DNA of 64,000 bases, taken from positions 1 to 64,000 of the forward strand of contig NZ_VELE01000010.1 of NCBI RefSeq assembly GCF_007681555.1. The letters are read 5' to 3'. Each line of letters opens with the position of its first letter. The stretch's first letter is position 1. The translations under genes and the position numbers were made by a program. A model generated the notes under the pieces. The model saw only the letters and a program-made list of their open reading frames with translations, made no database searches and was not told the DNA's origin. Of the stretch, positions 42,079 through 51,376 are shown one piece after another. Source of the stretch: Kocuria salsicia. Its GTDB lineage: Bacteria > Actinomycetota > Actinomycetes > Actinomycetales > Micrococcaceae.

Positions 42079-43236
42079 GTGACTTCGCGCCCCTCGGTCC
42101 CGGCCGATGCCCCTGCCGCCTCCGCACCGGCCGATCCGGACGCAGCCGGAGCGGGCGCGGCCGACCTCGAGGCCACCGACCCCGTGGCACCCGCCCGACG
42201 CCGCGGCGTCGTCTTCTGGTTGCCCGTCCTCCTGATCGCGGCGATCGCGGGACTCTTCCTGCTGAGCCTGCTCGTGGGCGGGCGGCTGAACACCCTGGCC
42301 GAGGGATGGCAGCGCATCCCCCAGGCCTTCACCTATGCGTTCGCGCCGCAGCGGCTTAACCCGGATGCCCAGGCCGACGACCTCGTGACCGTGATGGGTC
42401 TGCTGCGCCTGCCGCGCACCCTCGGGGCACTGCTCGTGGGCGCGGCGCTGGGCATGGCCGGTACCGTGATCCAGGGCCACACGCGCAACCCCCTCACCGA
42501 TCCTGGCATCCTGGGAATCAACGCCGGTGCGGCCGCCGCCGTGGTTCTGAGCATCGTGTGGGGGTGGGTGTCCTCCCCCCTGGGTTATGTGTGGCCCGCG
42601 CTCATCGGCTGCGCGCTGGTCACGGCCGCGGTCTTCGCGCTGTCCTCCACGGGCTCCAGCGCGGCCAACCCCCTGAGCATCATCCTGGCCGGAGCGGCAC
42701 TGTCCGCGATCCTGATGGCCGTGGTCAACGCGCTGGTGCTCTCCGACCAGAACACCCTGGACCGCATGCGCCAGTGGGCCACCGGTTCCGTCTCCGGCGT
42801 GACCCTGGAGGTCGCCGCGGTCACCGTGCCGTTCGTGCTGGTGGGCGCCGTGCTGGCCATGGCCCAGGGGCCCGGTCTGAACCTGCTGGCACTGGGCGAG
42901 GCCGTGGCGGAGTCGCTGGGGTTGAACGTGACCCGCCAGCGCGTGCTCGGCCTGCTGGCCGTGGCGCTGCTGGGTGGGGCGGCCACCGCTGCCGCCGGGC
43001 CCGTGGCCTTCATCGGTCTCGCTGCTCCGCACATGGTGCGCGGCCTGCTCGGCCCCGACTACCGCCTGCTGGTGCCCTACTCCGCGTTGCTCGGCGCGGC
43101 CCTGGCCCTCGGCGCGGACGTCCTCGGGCGTGTCATCGGGCGTCCCGGAGAGCTGCAGATGGGCATCGTCATGGCCCTGGTGGGCGTGCCGTTCTTCGTG
43201 GTCCTGATCCGCCGGGGGAAGGTGACCTCGCTGTGA
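42079..43236 (+). CDS. Ferric-siderophore ABC permease (FecCD family), first
   Basis: 385 residues and about nine helices. It has LRLPRTLGALLVGAALGMAGTVIQGHTRNPLTDPGILGINAGAAAAVV, the signature entry, and GPVAFIGLAAPHMVRGLLGPDYRLLVPYSALLGAALALGADVLGRV near the end. GTG 42079 directly follows the iron box, so translation may begin near the transcript's 5' end. It overlaps the second permease by GTGA. Confidence 0.9.
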   Translation: MTSRPSVPADAPAASAPADPDAAGAGAADLEATDPVAPARRRGVVFWLPVLLIAAIAGLFLLSLLVGGRLNTLAEGWQRIPQAFTYAFAPQRLNPDAQADDLVTVMGLLRLPRTLGALLVGAALGMAGTVIQGHTRNPLTDPGILGINAGAAAAVVLSIVWGWVSSPLGYVWPALIGCALVTAAVFALSSTGSSAANPLSIILAGAALSAILMAVVNALVLSDQNTLDRMRQWATGSVSGVTLEVAAVTVPFVLVGAVLAMAQGPGLNLLALGEAVAESLGLNVTRQRVLGLLAVALLGGAATAAAGPVAFIGLAAPHMVRGLLGPDYRLLVPYSALLGAALALGADVLGRVIGRPGELQMGIVMALVGVPFFVVLIRRGKVTSL

Positions 43237-44351
43237 GCCGCCTCCTGGCCGGGCCCCGCGCCCGGGCGCACACCACAGCACCGGACCTCGGCATCTCCGC
43301 CCTGCGCGTGGGACCCTGGTCCGTCCCGTTCAGCCTCCGCCGGTTCCTCGTGGGCCTCGTGCTCGTGCTGCTGTGCGCTCTGGCGTTCACCCTCGGCATT
43401 GGCATGGGGGACTACCGGCTGAGCGTGCCGCAGGTGCTGCGGACTCTCGCCGGGGGCGGCAGCCACATCGAGGAGACCGTGGTTTTCAAATGGCGCATGG
43501 GGCGGGCCGTCCTGGGTCTGCTCGTGGGCGCGGCCCTCGCCTTCGCCGGTGCCCTGACCCAGTCGGTGGCGCGCAACCCCCTGGCGAGCCCGGACGTCCT
43601 CGGCATCACCAGCGGGGCGTCCACCGCCGCGGTCTTCGTGATCACCGCGTCCGGAGGCACCGGGATCGTGGGGGCGGTCGCGGGCTTCGGCGACAACGTC
43701 CTGGGAGTCCCGGTGGTCGCAGTGATCGGGGCGACGCTGACCGCCCTGGCCGTGTGGTTCGTGGCGGGGAAGGACCGCGACTCCATGATCCGCCTGGTAC
43801 TGATCGGCGTGGGCACCTCCATGTTCCTGGGCGCGATCTCCACGTGGCTCATGGCCACCACGAACGTGGACCAGGCCGCCACCGCCAAGCTGTGGCTCAC
43901 CGGCTCGCTCAACGGGAGGGGCTGGGGTGAGGCCTGGCCCGTGCTCGCGTGCGTGGTCGTGGCCGTGGCGTTCGCCGGCTGGCTCGCCTTCCGCCTGGAC
44001 GCCCTCGCCCTGGGCCCGGACGTCGCCCAGGTGCTGGGCCACGGCATCCGGGTGGCGCAGGCCGTGCAGCTGCTCTTCGGCGTCGTCCTCGTGGCCGTGG
44101 CCGTGTCGGCGGCCGGGCCGGTGCCGTTCGTCGCCTTCGTGGCCCCGCAGATCGCCCAGCGCCTCGCCGGAACTCCCACCCCGCCGCTGCTGTGCTCCGC
44201 GCTCAGCGGCGCCCTGCTCGTCTCCGGAGCGGACCTCCTCGCCCGCACCGTCCTGCCCTGGGAGCTGCCGGTCGGCATCGTGACCGCCTTCTGCGGTGCA
44301 CCCGCCCTGATCTACCTGGTCGTGAAGACCAACCGAAAGGCCAGCGCATGA
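43233..44351 (+). CDS. Ferric-siderophore ABC permease (FecCD family), second
   Basis: 372 residues. KWRMGRAVLGLLVGAALAFAGALTQSVARNPLASPDVLGITSGAS and GPVPFVAFVAPQIAQRLAGTPTPPLLCSALSGALLVSGADLLAR are the FecCD motifs. It pairs with the first permease (FepD/FepG-like arrangement). Coupled on both sides by 4-base overlaps. Confidence 0.9.
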   Translation: MSRLLAGPRARAHTTAPDLGISALRVGPWSVPFSLRRFLVGLVLVLLCALAFTLGIGMGDYRLSVPQVLRTLAGGGSHIEETVVFKWRMGRAVLGLLVGAALAFAGALTQSVARNPLASPDVLGITSGASTAAVFVITASGGTGIVGAVAGFGDNVLGVPVVAVIGATLTALAVWFVAGKDRDSMIRLVLIGVGTSMFLGAISTWLMATTNVDQAATAKLWLTGSLNGRGWGEAWPVLACVVVAVAFAGWLAFRLDALALGPDVAQVLGHGIRVAQAVQLLFGVVLVAVAVSAAGPVPFVAFVAPQIAQRLAGTPTPPLLCSALSGALLVSGADLLARTVLPWELPVGIVTAFCGAPALIYLVVKTNRKASA

Positions 44352-45124
44352 GCCCCGCCCGTCTCGCCGCCCGCTCCCTCACCGCGGGGTACGGCCAGGA
44401 ACCCGTGCTTTGCGACCTGGACCTGGAGGTCCCCGCCGGTGCGGTGACCACCCTGATCGGCCCCAACGGCTGCGGGAAGTCCACCCTGCTGAAGTCCCTG
44501 TGCGGGCTGCTGCCCTACGAAGGCACCGTGGAGCTGGAGGGCCGGGACCTGCACGGCGTCCGCCGCCCGGACCGGGCCCGGTTGCTGACCATGCTCCCCC
44601 AGGCCCCCGTGGCCCCGGAGGGACTGACCGTGGCCGGGCTGGTGGCCCGCGGCCGCCACCCCTACCAGTCCTGGATGAGCCGCTGGTCCGCGCAGGACGA
44701 GAAGGAGGTGCGCCGCGCACTGCGGGCCACGGGGCTGTCCCACCTGGGCACCCGGCCCATCTCCGCTCTGTCCGGGGGCCAGCGCCAGCGGGTGTGGATC
44801 GCCATGGCACTCGCCCAGGACACCCCCACGCTGCTGCTGGACGAGCCCACCACCTACCTGGACCTCGCCTACAGCATCGAGGTGCTGAGCCTGGTGCGCC
44901 GGCTGCAGAGCGAGCAGGGCAAGACCGTGGTCATGGTGCTGCACGACCTCAACCTGGCCATCCGCTTCTCCGACCACCTGGTGGTGCTGGGGGACGGCGT
45001 CGTCGCCGCGCAGGGCACCCCGCAGGACGTGGTCACGCCCGAGCTGCTGCACGAGGTCTTCGGTCTGGACGCCCTGGTGGTCCCGGACCCGGCCACCGGC
45101 GGGCCGCTGGTCGTCCCCCGCTGA
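44348..45124 (+). CDS. Ferric-siderophore ABC ATPase (FepC/FecE-like)
   Basis: 258 residues. Walker A is GPNGCGKST, the Q-loop lies in MLPQAPVAPEGLTV, the signature is LSGGQRQRVWIAMALAQ, Walker B is TLLLDEPTTYLD and the H-loop is LHDLNLA. The ARGRHPYQSWMSRWS stretch after the Q-loop is typical of the siderophore class. Last gene of the coupled permease operon. Confidence 0.93.
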   Translation: MSPARLAARSLTAGYGQEPVLCDLDLEVPAGAVTTLIGPNGCGKSTLLKSLCGLLPYEGTVELEGRDLHGVRRPDRARLLTMLPQAPVAPEGLTVAGLVARGRHPYQSWMSRWSAQDEKEVRRALRATGLSHLGTRPISALSGGQRQRVWIAMALAQDTPTLLLDEPTTYLDLAYSIEVLSLVRRLQSEQGKTVVMVLHDLNLAIRFSDHLVVLGDGVVAAQGTPQDVVTPELLHEVFGLDALVVPDPATGGPLVVPR

Positions 45125-45258
45125 GTCCCTCGTTCAGGCCGGGGACGGGCATCCTCGCCGACGCCGCGGCAGCGGAGCAGAACCGGTGGCTGGGGGCCCG
45201 CGGGCGCGCCGCGGGGGAACTGTCGCGCCACGGTCCGCGTGTCACCCCCAGACAGAGT

Positions 45259-45277
45259 TTAGGTTAGCCTAAGCTTC
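45259..45277 (+). promoter_or_regulatory. DtxR/IdeR-like iron box
   Basis: TTAGGTTAGCCTAAGCTTC, matching the DtxR consensus in most positions (the first nine are exact), 65 bases before the binding-protein gene. It implies separate iron-repressed transcription of that gene. Confidence 0.85.
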
Positions 45278-45342
45278 CTAACAGGCTTGTCCATCTGGCC
45301 CGCCGAACCCAGGACCCCGTCCCGATCTCACGGAGGAAACTC

Positions 45343-46383
45343 GTGTCCCAGACATCCAGCCTGCGTCGCCTGCTCGCGGCGCTCGTCGTCGGCCTGTGCG
45401 CCGTCTTCGCACTCACCGCCTGCGGTGGTTCGCAGAGCTCGTCCTCGGACTCCAGCGCCTCGGCGTCGGCCTCCGACGAGACCTGGCCCAAGACCGTCAA
45501 GGACGACAACGACCAGGAGGTGAAACTGGAGTCGAAGCCCGAGAAGATCGTCTCCACCTCCGTGACCCTCACCGGCTCGCTGCTCGCCATCGACGCCCCC
45601 GTGATCGCCTCCGGCGGCACCTCCGCCAACACCTCCATCTCCGACAGCCAGGGATTCTTCACCCAGTGGGGTGACAAGGCCACCGAGAAGAACGTCAAGT
45701 CCCTCTACACCGGTGACCCGAGCGCCGAGAAGATCCTCGCCGAGAACCCGGACCTGATCGTCGTCTCCAAGAGCGGCGCGGACTCCGCCATGGACATCTA
45801 CGACCAGCTCAAGGAGACGGGTGTCCCCGTCTACGTCATGGACTACAGCGACAAGGACTGGGAAGAGGTCTCCCAGCAGCTGGGTGAGCTGACCGGCAAG
45901 CAGCAGAAGGCCGACGAGCTCGTGAAGTCCTTCGGCGAACGCGTGAACGAGGTCAAGGACAACATCAAGGAGCCCGAGCAGCCCGTGACCGGCATGGTCT
46001 ACAACGCCGGCTCCTTCAAGGACGACTCCGGCGCCAACATCTGGACCTCCGAGTCCGCGCAGGGAAAGCTGCTCGAGAAGCTCGGCTTCAAGCTGGCCGA
46101 CATCCCCGAGGACGCCGTGGACAAGAACTCCCAGATGGGCCAGCGCAGCGACATCAAGCCGATCACCGGCGAAAACCTGTCCAAGGCCGCAACCGGCAAG
46201 ACCGTGTTCCTCTTCGCCTCCGACGACGATGGCAAGGACGCCTACCTGAAGGACAGCCTGGTGGCGAACACCGAGGCCGTGAAGAACAAGGCCGTGTACG
46301 CCCTGGGCCAGGACTCCTTCCGCCTGGACTACTACTCCGCCAACAACGTGCTCGACAAGCTCGAGACCCAGCTGAAGAAGTAG
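45343..46383 (+). CDS. Ferric-siderophore-binding lipoprotein (FepB-like)
   Basis: 346 residues. The signal peptide has lipobox L-T-A-C (Cys27), then a Ser-rich linker, then a helical-backbone (class III) binding domain with VSTSVTLTGSLLAIDAPVIASGG and DPSAEKILAENPDLIVVS, as in FepB-like proteins for catecholate siderophores. It starts at GTG behind GGAGG, under its own iron box. It supplies the importer encoded just upstream. Confidence 0.9.
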   Translation: MSQTSSLRRLLAALVVGLCAVFALTACGGSQSSSSDSSASASASDETWPKTVKDDNDQEVKLESKPEKIVSTSVTLTGSLLAIDAPVIASGGTSANTSISDSQGFFTQWGDKATEKNVKSLYTGDPSAEKILAENPDLIVVSKSGADSAMDIYDQLKETGVPVYVMDYSDKDWEEVSQQLGELTGKQQKADELVKSFGERVNEVKDNIKEPEQPVTGMVYNAGSFKDDSGANIWTSESAQGKLLEKLGFKLADIPEDAVDKNSQMGQRSDIKPITGENLSKAATGKTVFLFASDDDGKDAYLKDSLVANTEAVKNKAVYALGQDSFRLDYYSANNVLDKLETQLKK

Positions 46384-46420
46384 CCCGCGAGGGACGCCTT
46401 CCCCGCGCCCCGCAACCACG

Positions 46421-46464
46421 AAACGCCCCGTGCCTCCGGAACCTTCCGGAGCCACGGGGCGTTT
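46421..46464. terminator. Bidirectional terminator
   Basis: A nearly perfect 44-base palindrome: AAACGCCCCGTG (46421-46432) pairs with 46453-46464, and inside it CTCCGGAA pairs with TTCCGGAG. A-run on one side and T-run on the other; it serves both the binding-protein gene and the converging FrnE-like gene. Confidence 0.9.
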
Positions 46465-46556
46465 TCCGTTGCCCGTGGGCCGCCCGCCGGACGAGCCGCG
46501 GGGAGAGACCTGCGCGGCGGGGCAGCGGCAGGCACCCTCCCGGACGTGGTGCGGGC

Positions 46557-47249
46557 TCAGTCCGCGAAACGTCGCAGCAGCTGCCGGTAGGCGGCCACGT
46601 CCTGCGCACCCGGGGCCGCGAACTGGCGGTCCACCACGAGGTACGGCACGCCACGCACACCGATCTGCCGGGCAGTGGCGATGTCGTGGGACACCACGTT
46701 CTCCGCCTTCTCCCCCACGGGTGAGGTGGGCTCGGCGGCCAGCAGCGCGGCGTCGCCGGCGGGAAGTCCCACGGCGCGGGCCTGCTCGGCGAGCACCACG
46801 GGGTCGAAGATGTCGAGGGTGCCGGAGAAGTAGCCGTCCTGCAGGGTGGCAAAGAAGGCCGCAGCGGCACCGTGGCCCACGGTGGCCTGCACCGCCTGCA
46901 GGAACCGGTGCAGGGAGCGGGTGCTGCCGCTGGGGCGCACGTCCACGTAGGGCACGCCCAGGGAGTCCGCGAGGGCGCGCAGCCGGTCCTCACCCTCAGC
47001 GATCTGCTCGGGACTCAACCCCACCTTCTCCCGCAGGTACTCGGTGTTGGTGGGCAGCCCGGCGCCACCGTCCGGGCCTGCGACGGGGGCGTCCGGGTCC
47101 AGCTCGAAGGAGTGCAGGGTGCGGTGCACGCGCCCCTCCAGGCCCTCCTCGCTGATCGCGCGCTCCAGGGCCACGCGGCCCACGTAGCACCAGGGGCAGA
47201 CGATGTCCGCCCACAGGTCCAGGAGGACGGGTTCGGGTGCGTCGGGCAT
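46557..47249 (-). CDS. DsbA-family oxidoreductase, FrnE-like
   Basis: A 230-residue thioredoxin-fold protein with a helical insertion. The active site is C-P-W-C in LWADIVCPWCYVGR, the middle region PTNTEYLREKVGLSPEQIAEGEDRLRALADSLG follows, and the cis-proline is in GVRGVPYLVVD. There is no signal peptide, so it is cytosolic, like the FrnE group of stress-related disulfide isomerases or polyketide-linked enzymes. ATG 47249 is chosen because family homology begins there. Confidence 0.9.
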   Translation of the reverse strand: MPDAPEPVLLDLWADIVCPWCYVGRVALERAISEEGLEGRVHRTLHSFELDPDAPVAGPDGGAGLPTNTEYLREKVGLSPEQIAEGEDRLRALADSLGVPYVDVRPSGSTRSLHRFLQAVQATVGHGAAAAFFATLQDGYFSGTLDIFDPVVLAEQARAVGLPAGDAALLAAEPTSPVGEKAENVVSHDIATARQIGVRGVPYLVVDRQFAAPGAQDVAAYRQLLRRFAD

Positions 47250-47521
47250 GGGAAGACTCCTGGGGCTTCTCGGGGAGGGCGTGCGGGACTGGATTGCGGG
47301 ACAGGGTCGCGGGTGACCACCGCGCAACGGTGCCGCCGAACGGCACCGCGGGGCAGAGCCGTGGGACGGCCCCCAGCGTACGCCCGGGCCCGCCCCCGGC
47401 CGCTAGACTGGTGGGGCAAGCTCGCGGAGCGGGTCTCGACGCCACGGCGTCGGGCCCGTGAGACGGCACCCGAACCGGCACTCTCCGCGCCCATCCCTTC
47501 GCACCGCGTACAGGAGCGCCG

Positions 47522-47779
47522 ATGCCCCGCATCATTGTTGACGTCATGCCCAAGCCCGAGATCCTCGACCCGCAGGGCAAGGCGATCGCGAACGAACTTC
47601 CCCGCATCGGCCTGACCGGGTTCACCGGGGTCCGGCAGGGCCGCCGCTTCGAGCTCACCGTGGCGGGCGAGGTCACGGACGAGGTCCTGGCCCAGGCGCG
47701 CGAGGCGGCCGAGAAGCTGCTCTCCAACCCGGTGATCGAGGACGTCGTCAGCGTCTCCGAGCTGGCCGAGGAGAACTGA
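47522..47779 (+). CDS. purS: FGAM synthase subunit PurS
   Basis: 85 residues. [44 protein letters not shown] is the canonical PurS start. It forms a ferredoxin-like dimer that bridges PurQ and PurL in the fourth step of purine synthesis. First of the operon, with TAGACT at 47402-47407 a possible -10; 2 bases separate it from purQ. Confidence 0.96.
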   Translation: MPRIIVDVMPKPEILDPQGKAIANELPRIGLTGFTGVRQGRRFELTVAGEVTDEVLAQAREAAEKLLSNPVIEDVVSVSELAEEN

Positions 47780-47781
47780 GC

Positions 47782-48573
47782 GTGGCGCAGCACCTCACCG
47801 CCGAGCAGACCCCGCTGGTCGCGGACCTGGACCAGCCCGCCCCGGACGCCCGGCTCGCGGACGTCCGTGTGGGCGTGGTGACGTTCCCGGGCACCCTGGA
47901 CGACCGCGACGCCGCCCGCGCCGTGGACATCGCCGGCGGCACCTCCGTGCCGCTGTGGTACGCGGACGAGGACCTGCAGGGCGTGGACGCCGTGATCCTG
48001 CCGGGCGGGTTCTCCTACGGGGACTACCTGCGCGCCGGGGCGATCGCACGCTTCGCCCCGCTCATGGGCCGGATCGTGGACGCCGCGAGCGGGGATGGTG
48101 GGATGCCCGTTCTGGGCATCTGCAACGGCTTCCAGGTGCTCACCGAGGCCCACCTGCTGCCCGGGTCCATGATCAAGAACGAGCAGCTGAAGTTCATCTG
48201 CCGGGACCAGCGCCTGCGCGTGGAGAACGCCGAGACCTCCTGGGCCGGGCGCTTCACGGCGGGCCAGGAGATCGTGGTGCCGCTGAAGAACCAGGACGGC
48301 CAGTACGTGGCGGACCAGCGCACCCTGGACGAGCTGGAAGCCGAGCACCGTGTGGCCTTCCGCTACGTGGGCGGCAACCCCAACGGCTCGCGCAACGACA
48401 TCGCCGGGATCACGAACGCCCGGGGCAATGTGGTGGGTCTCATGCCGCACCCGGAGCACGCAGTGGAACCGGGCTTCGGCGCGGACCTCTCCGGCGCGGG
48501 CACCGTGGGCATGCGCGAGGGCACCGACGGCCTGGACGTGTTCGTCTCGGTCCTGGAACGCCTGACCCGCTGA
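47782..48573 (+). CDS. purQ: FGAM synthase glutaminase subunit PurQ
   Basis: 263 residues, class I glutamine amidotransferase. The catalytic Cys is in [13 protein letters not shown], and His and Glu are in [11 protein letters not shown]. It supplies ammonia to PurL. It has an N-terminal extension of about 28 residues before [20 protein letters not shown] compared with usual PurQ. GTG start. Confidence 0.96.
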   Translation: MAQHLTAEQTPLVADLDQPAPDARLADVRVGVVTFPGTLDDRDAARAVDIAGGTSVPLWYADEDLQGVDAVILPGGFSYGDYLRAGAIARFAPLMGRIVDAASGDGGMPVLGICNGFQVLTEAHLLPGSMIKNEQLKFICRDQRLRVENAETSWAGRFTAGQEIVVPLKNQDGQYVADQRTLDELEAEHRVAFRYVGGNPNGSRNDIAGITNARGNVVGLMPHPEHAVEPGFGADLSGAGTVGMREGTDGLDVFVSVLERLTR

Positions 48574-48580
48574 CGGCACA

Positions 48581-48604
48581 AGGACGCCGCGAGCCCGGCG
48601 TCCT
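48581..48604 (+). other. Hairpin between purQ and purL
   Basis: AGGACGCCG paired with CGGCGTCCT around a 6-base loop, 7 bases after purQ, without T-run. May tune expression across the 96-base gap rather than stop it. Confidence 0.5.
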
Positions 48605-48669
48605 CGTCGTCCCCCTCCATCTCTCCCCGCTCGCCCCACCTCCTTCACGTAAGGGACACCGCACACGTC

Positions 48670-50967
48670 ATGAGTGAAACGCACTTCAACCTGGACACCG
48701 TCGAGCACGCCGCCTCGACCCCGGACACCGAGCTGCCCTGGGCGGAGCTGGGGCTCTCGGAGGCCGAGTTCGGGCGGGTCAAGGACATCCTGGGCCGCCG
48801 TCCCACCGCCGCGGAGCTGGCCATGTACTCGGTCATGTGGTCCGAGCACTGCTCCTACAAGTCCTCCAAGGTGCACCTGAGCCAGTTCGGCGAGAAGGTC
48901 ACGGAGGAGATGCGCAAGAACCTGATGGTGGGCATCGGGGAGAACGCGGGTGTCACGGACATCGGGGACGGCTGGGCCGTGACCTTCAAGATCGAGTCCC
49001 ACAACCACCCGTCCTATGTGGAGCCCTACCAGGGGGCGGCCACGGGCGTGGGCGGGATCGTGCGGGACATCATCTCCATGGGCGCGCGCCCGGTGGCCGT
49101 GATGGACCCCCTGCGCTTCGGCGCGATCGACCACCCGGACACCCAGCGCGTGGTGCACGGGATCGTGGCCGGCGTGGGCGGCTACGGGAACTCGCTGGGC
49201 CTGCCGAACATCGGCGGTGAGGTGGAGTTCGACCCCTGCTACCAGGGCAACCCGCTGGTCAACGCCCTGGCGGTGGGCGTGATGCGCCACGAGGACATCC
49301 GCCTGGCCAATGCCTCCGGTACGGGCAACAGGGTGGTGCTCTTCGGTGCGCGCACCGGCGGCGACGGCATCGGTGGTGCGTCCGTGCTGGCGTCCGAGTC
49401 CTTCGACGACTCCAAGCCTTCCAAGCGCCCCGCCGTGCAGGTGGGTGACCCCTTCGCGGAGAAGGTGCTCATCGAGTGCTGCCTGGAGCTGTTCAAGTCC
49501 TCGCTGGTGGAGGGCATCCAGGACCTCGGCGCGGCGGGCATCTCGTGCGCCACGTCCGAGCTGGCGTCCAACGGTGACGGCGGCATGCGGGTGGACCTGA
49601 CCGAGGTGCTGCTGCGCGACCCGTCCCTGACCCCGGGCGAGATCCTGATGTCGGAGTCCCAGGAGCGGATGATGGCCGTGGTCACGCCGGAGAAGGTGGC
49701 GGACTTCGAGGCCGTCATGGCCAAGTGGGACGTCGAGCACTCGTGGATCGGCGAGGTCACGGACACCGGCCGGCTGGTGATCAACTACCAGGGCGAGGTG
49801 ATCGTGGACGTGGATCCGCGCACAGTGGCCCACGACGGCCCCGTCTACGAGCGGCCCTTCGCCCGACCGGAGTCCCAGGACGCCCTGCAGGCGGCGCACT
49901 TCACGGGCTCCCCGGAGGACGCGGCGCGGCCCTCGGGCGCCGAGCTGGGCCCGGCCCTTCTCGAGCTGATGGGCTCCCCGAACCTGTGCTCCAAGGCGTG
50001 GGTCACCAGCCAGTACGACCGCTACGTCCAGGGCAACACCGCCATGGCCATGCCGGACGACGCCGGTGTGCTCCGCGTGGACGAGAGCACCAACCTGGGA
50101 GTGGCCCTGTCCACGGACTCCAACGGCCGCTACACGCGGCTGGACCCGTACGAAGGCGCCCGGCTCGCGCTCGCGCAGGCCTACCGCAACGTGGCCACCG
50201 CCGGGGCCCGCCCCGTGGCCGTCTCCGACTGCCTCAATTTCGGCTCCCCCGAGGACCCCGACGTGATGTGGCAGTTCGCGGAGGCCGTGCGCGGACTCTC
50301 GGACGGCTGCCAGGAGATGGGCGTGCCCGTGACCGGCGGCAACGTCTCGCTCTACAACCAGACCGGCGGCGTCGCCATCAACCCCACGCCGGTGGTCGCC
50401 ATGATGGGCGTGCTGGACGACGTCACCCGCCGCACGCCGTCGGGCTGGCGGGAGGACGGCCAGGCCATCTACCTGCTCGGCGAGACCGCGGACGAGCTGG
50501 ACGGCTCCGAGTGGGCGCGCGTGCGCGGCCACCTGGGCGGCACGCCCCCGCGCGTGGACCTGGGCCGTGAGCGCACCCTCGGGGACATGCTCATCAACAT
50601 GTCCCGGGACGGCATGATCGACGCCGCGCACGACGTCGCGGAGGGCGGGCTGGGTGCCACGCTCGCCGAGATGGCGCTGCGCTTCGGCGTGGGCGCGCGG
50701 ATCGGGCTGGGCGAGGTCGCGGAGCGCGACGGTGTGGACCTGTTCACGCTGCTGTTCTCCGAGTCCCAGGGCCGCGCCGTCGTGGCCGTGCCCCGCTCCG
50801 AGGAGGTCCGCTTCAGCGACATGTGCACCGTGCGCAACTACCCCTTCGCGCGAATCGGCGTGGTGGACGCCGTAAGCGGCACGCTGGACTTCCAGGGGGA
50901 GTTCGCCGTGGCGCTGGACGCCCTGCGGGAGGCCCACGAGGCCACGCTGCCCCGCCACTTCGGCTGA
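48670..50967 (+). CDS. purL: FGAM synthase large subunit PurL
   Basis: 765 residues, the small PurL type that needs PurS and PurQ. It has [69 protein letters not shown] (active-site His in ESHNHP) and [10 protein letters not shown]. The enzyme converts FGAR to FGAM with ATP. Third gene of the purSQL set. Confidence 0.97.
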   Translation: MSETHFNLDTVEHAASTPDTELPWAELGLSEAEFGRVKDILGRRPTAAELAMYSVMWSEHCSYKSSKVHLSQFGEKVTEEMRKNLMVGIGENAGVTDIGDGWAVTFKIESHNHPSYVEPYQGAATGVGGIVRDIISMGARPVAVMDPLRFGAIDHPDTQRVVHGIVAGVGGYGNSLGLPNIGGEVEFDPCYQGNPLVNALAVGVMRHEDIRLANASGTGNRVVLFGARTGGDGIGGASVLASESFDDSKPSKRPAVQVGDPFAEKVLIECCLELFKSSLVEGIQDLGAAGISCATSELASNGDGGMRVDLTEVLLRDPSLTPGEILMSESQERMMAVVTPEKVADFEAVMAKWDVEHSWIGEVTDTGRLVINYQGEVIVDVDPRTVAHDGPVYERPFARPESQDALQAAHFTGSPEDAARPSGAELGPALLELMGSPNLCSKAWVTSQYDRYVQGNTAMAMPDDAGVLRVDESTNLGVALSTDSNGRYTRLDPYEGARLALAQAYRNVATAGARPVAVSDCLNFGSPEDPDVMWQFAEAVRGLSDGCQEMGVPVTGGNVSLYNQTGGVAINPTPVVAMMGVLDDVTRRTPSGWREDGQAIYLLGETADELDGSEWARVRGHLGGTPPRVDLGRERTLGDMLINMSRDGMIDAAHDVAEGGLGATLAEMALRFGVGARIGLGEVAERDGVDLFTLLFSESQGRAVVAVPRSEEVRFSDMCTVRNYPFARIGVVDAVSGTLDFQGEFAVALDALREAHEATLPRHFG

Positions 50968-50998
50968 GGCACGGGGGCGGAGCCCGTTGGGTGTGGCC

Positions 50999-51376
50999 AT
51001 GATGGACGAACTGCCCGAGCTGGACGGGCCCCGGCCGCCGCGCACCGAGCGGCTGGAGCTGCGTCCGTTCATGTGCGAGGAGCTCGAGGCCGTGGCGGAC
51101 GGGCGCACGCTGCCCCGCTTCGCCCCCGGGTTCCCCGCCGCGGCGGACCGGGACTGGGCGCGCGGTGCCAGCGAGGCCGGCGCGCACTTCGCCACCGAGT
51201 CCCCGTACTCGCGCTTCGCGGGGGTCGAGCTCGTCACCGGCGGGATCGTGGGCACGGGCGGCTTCTCGGGCCCCGCGATGAACGCGGAGCTGGAGCTGGA
51301 GGGTTCGCTGGTCGCCGACCGGCGCCGCCGGGGTCTCGTACCACCTCCCCCACCCCTGATGGAACCGCAAGCATGA
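50999..51376 (+). pseudogene. Truncated GNAT acetyltransferase
   Basis: About 125 codons. The beginning ERLELRPFMCEELEAVADG and the central VTGGIVGTGGFSGPAMNAELELEGSLVADRRRRGLV match the first two thirds of a GNAT domain up to the acetyl-CoA loop, where the frame goes to a Pro-rich tail (PPPPPLMEPQA) and stops. The C-terminal third (N-x-A-S motif) is missing. It overlaps the cardiolipin synthase start by ATGA, so it may still be translated as a leader for that gene. Confidence 0.65.
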
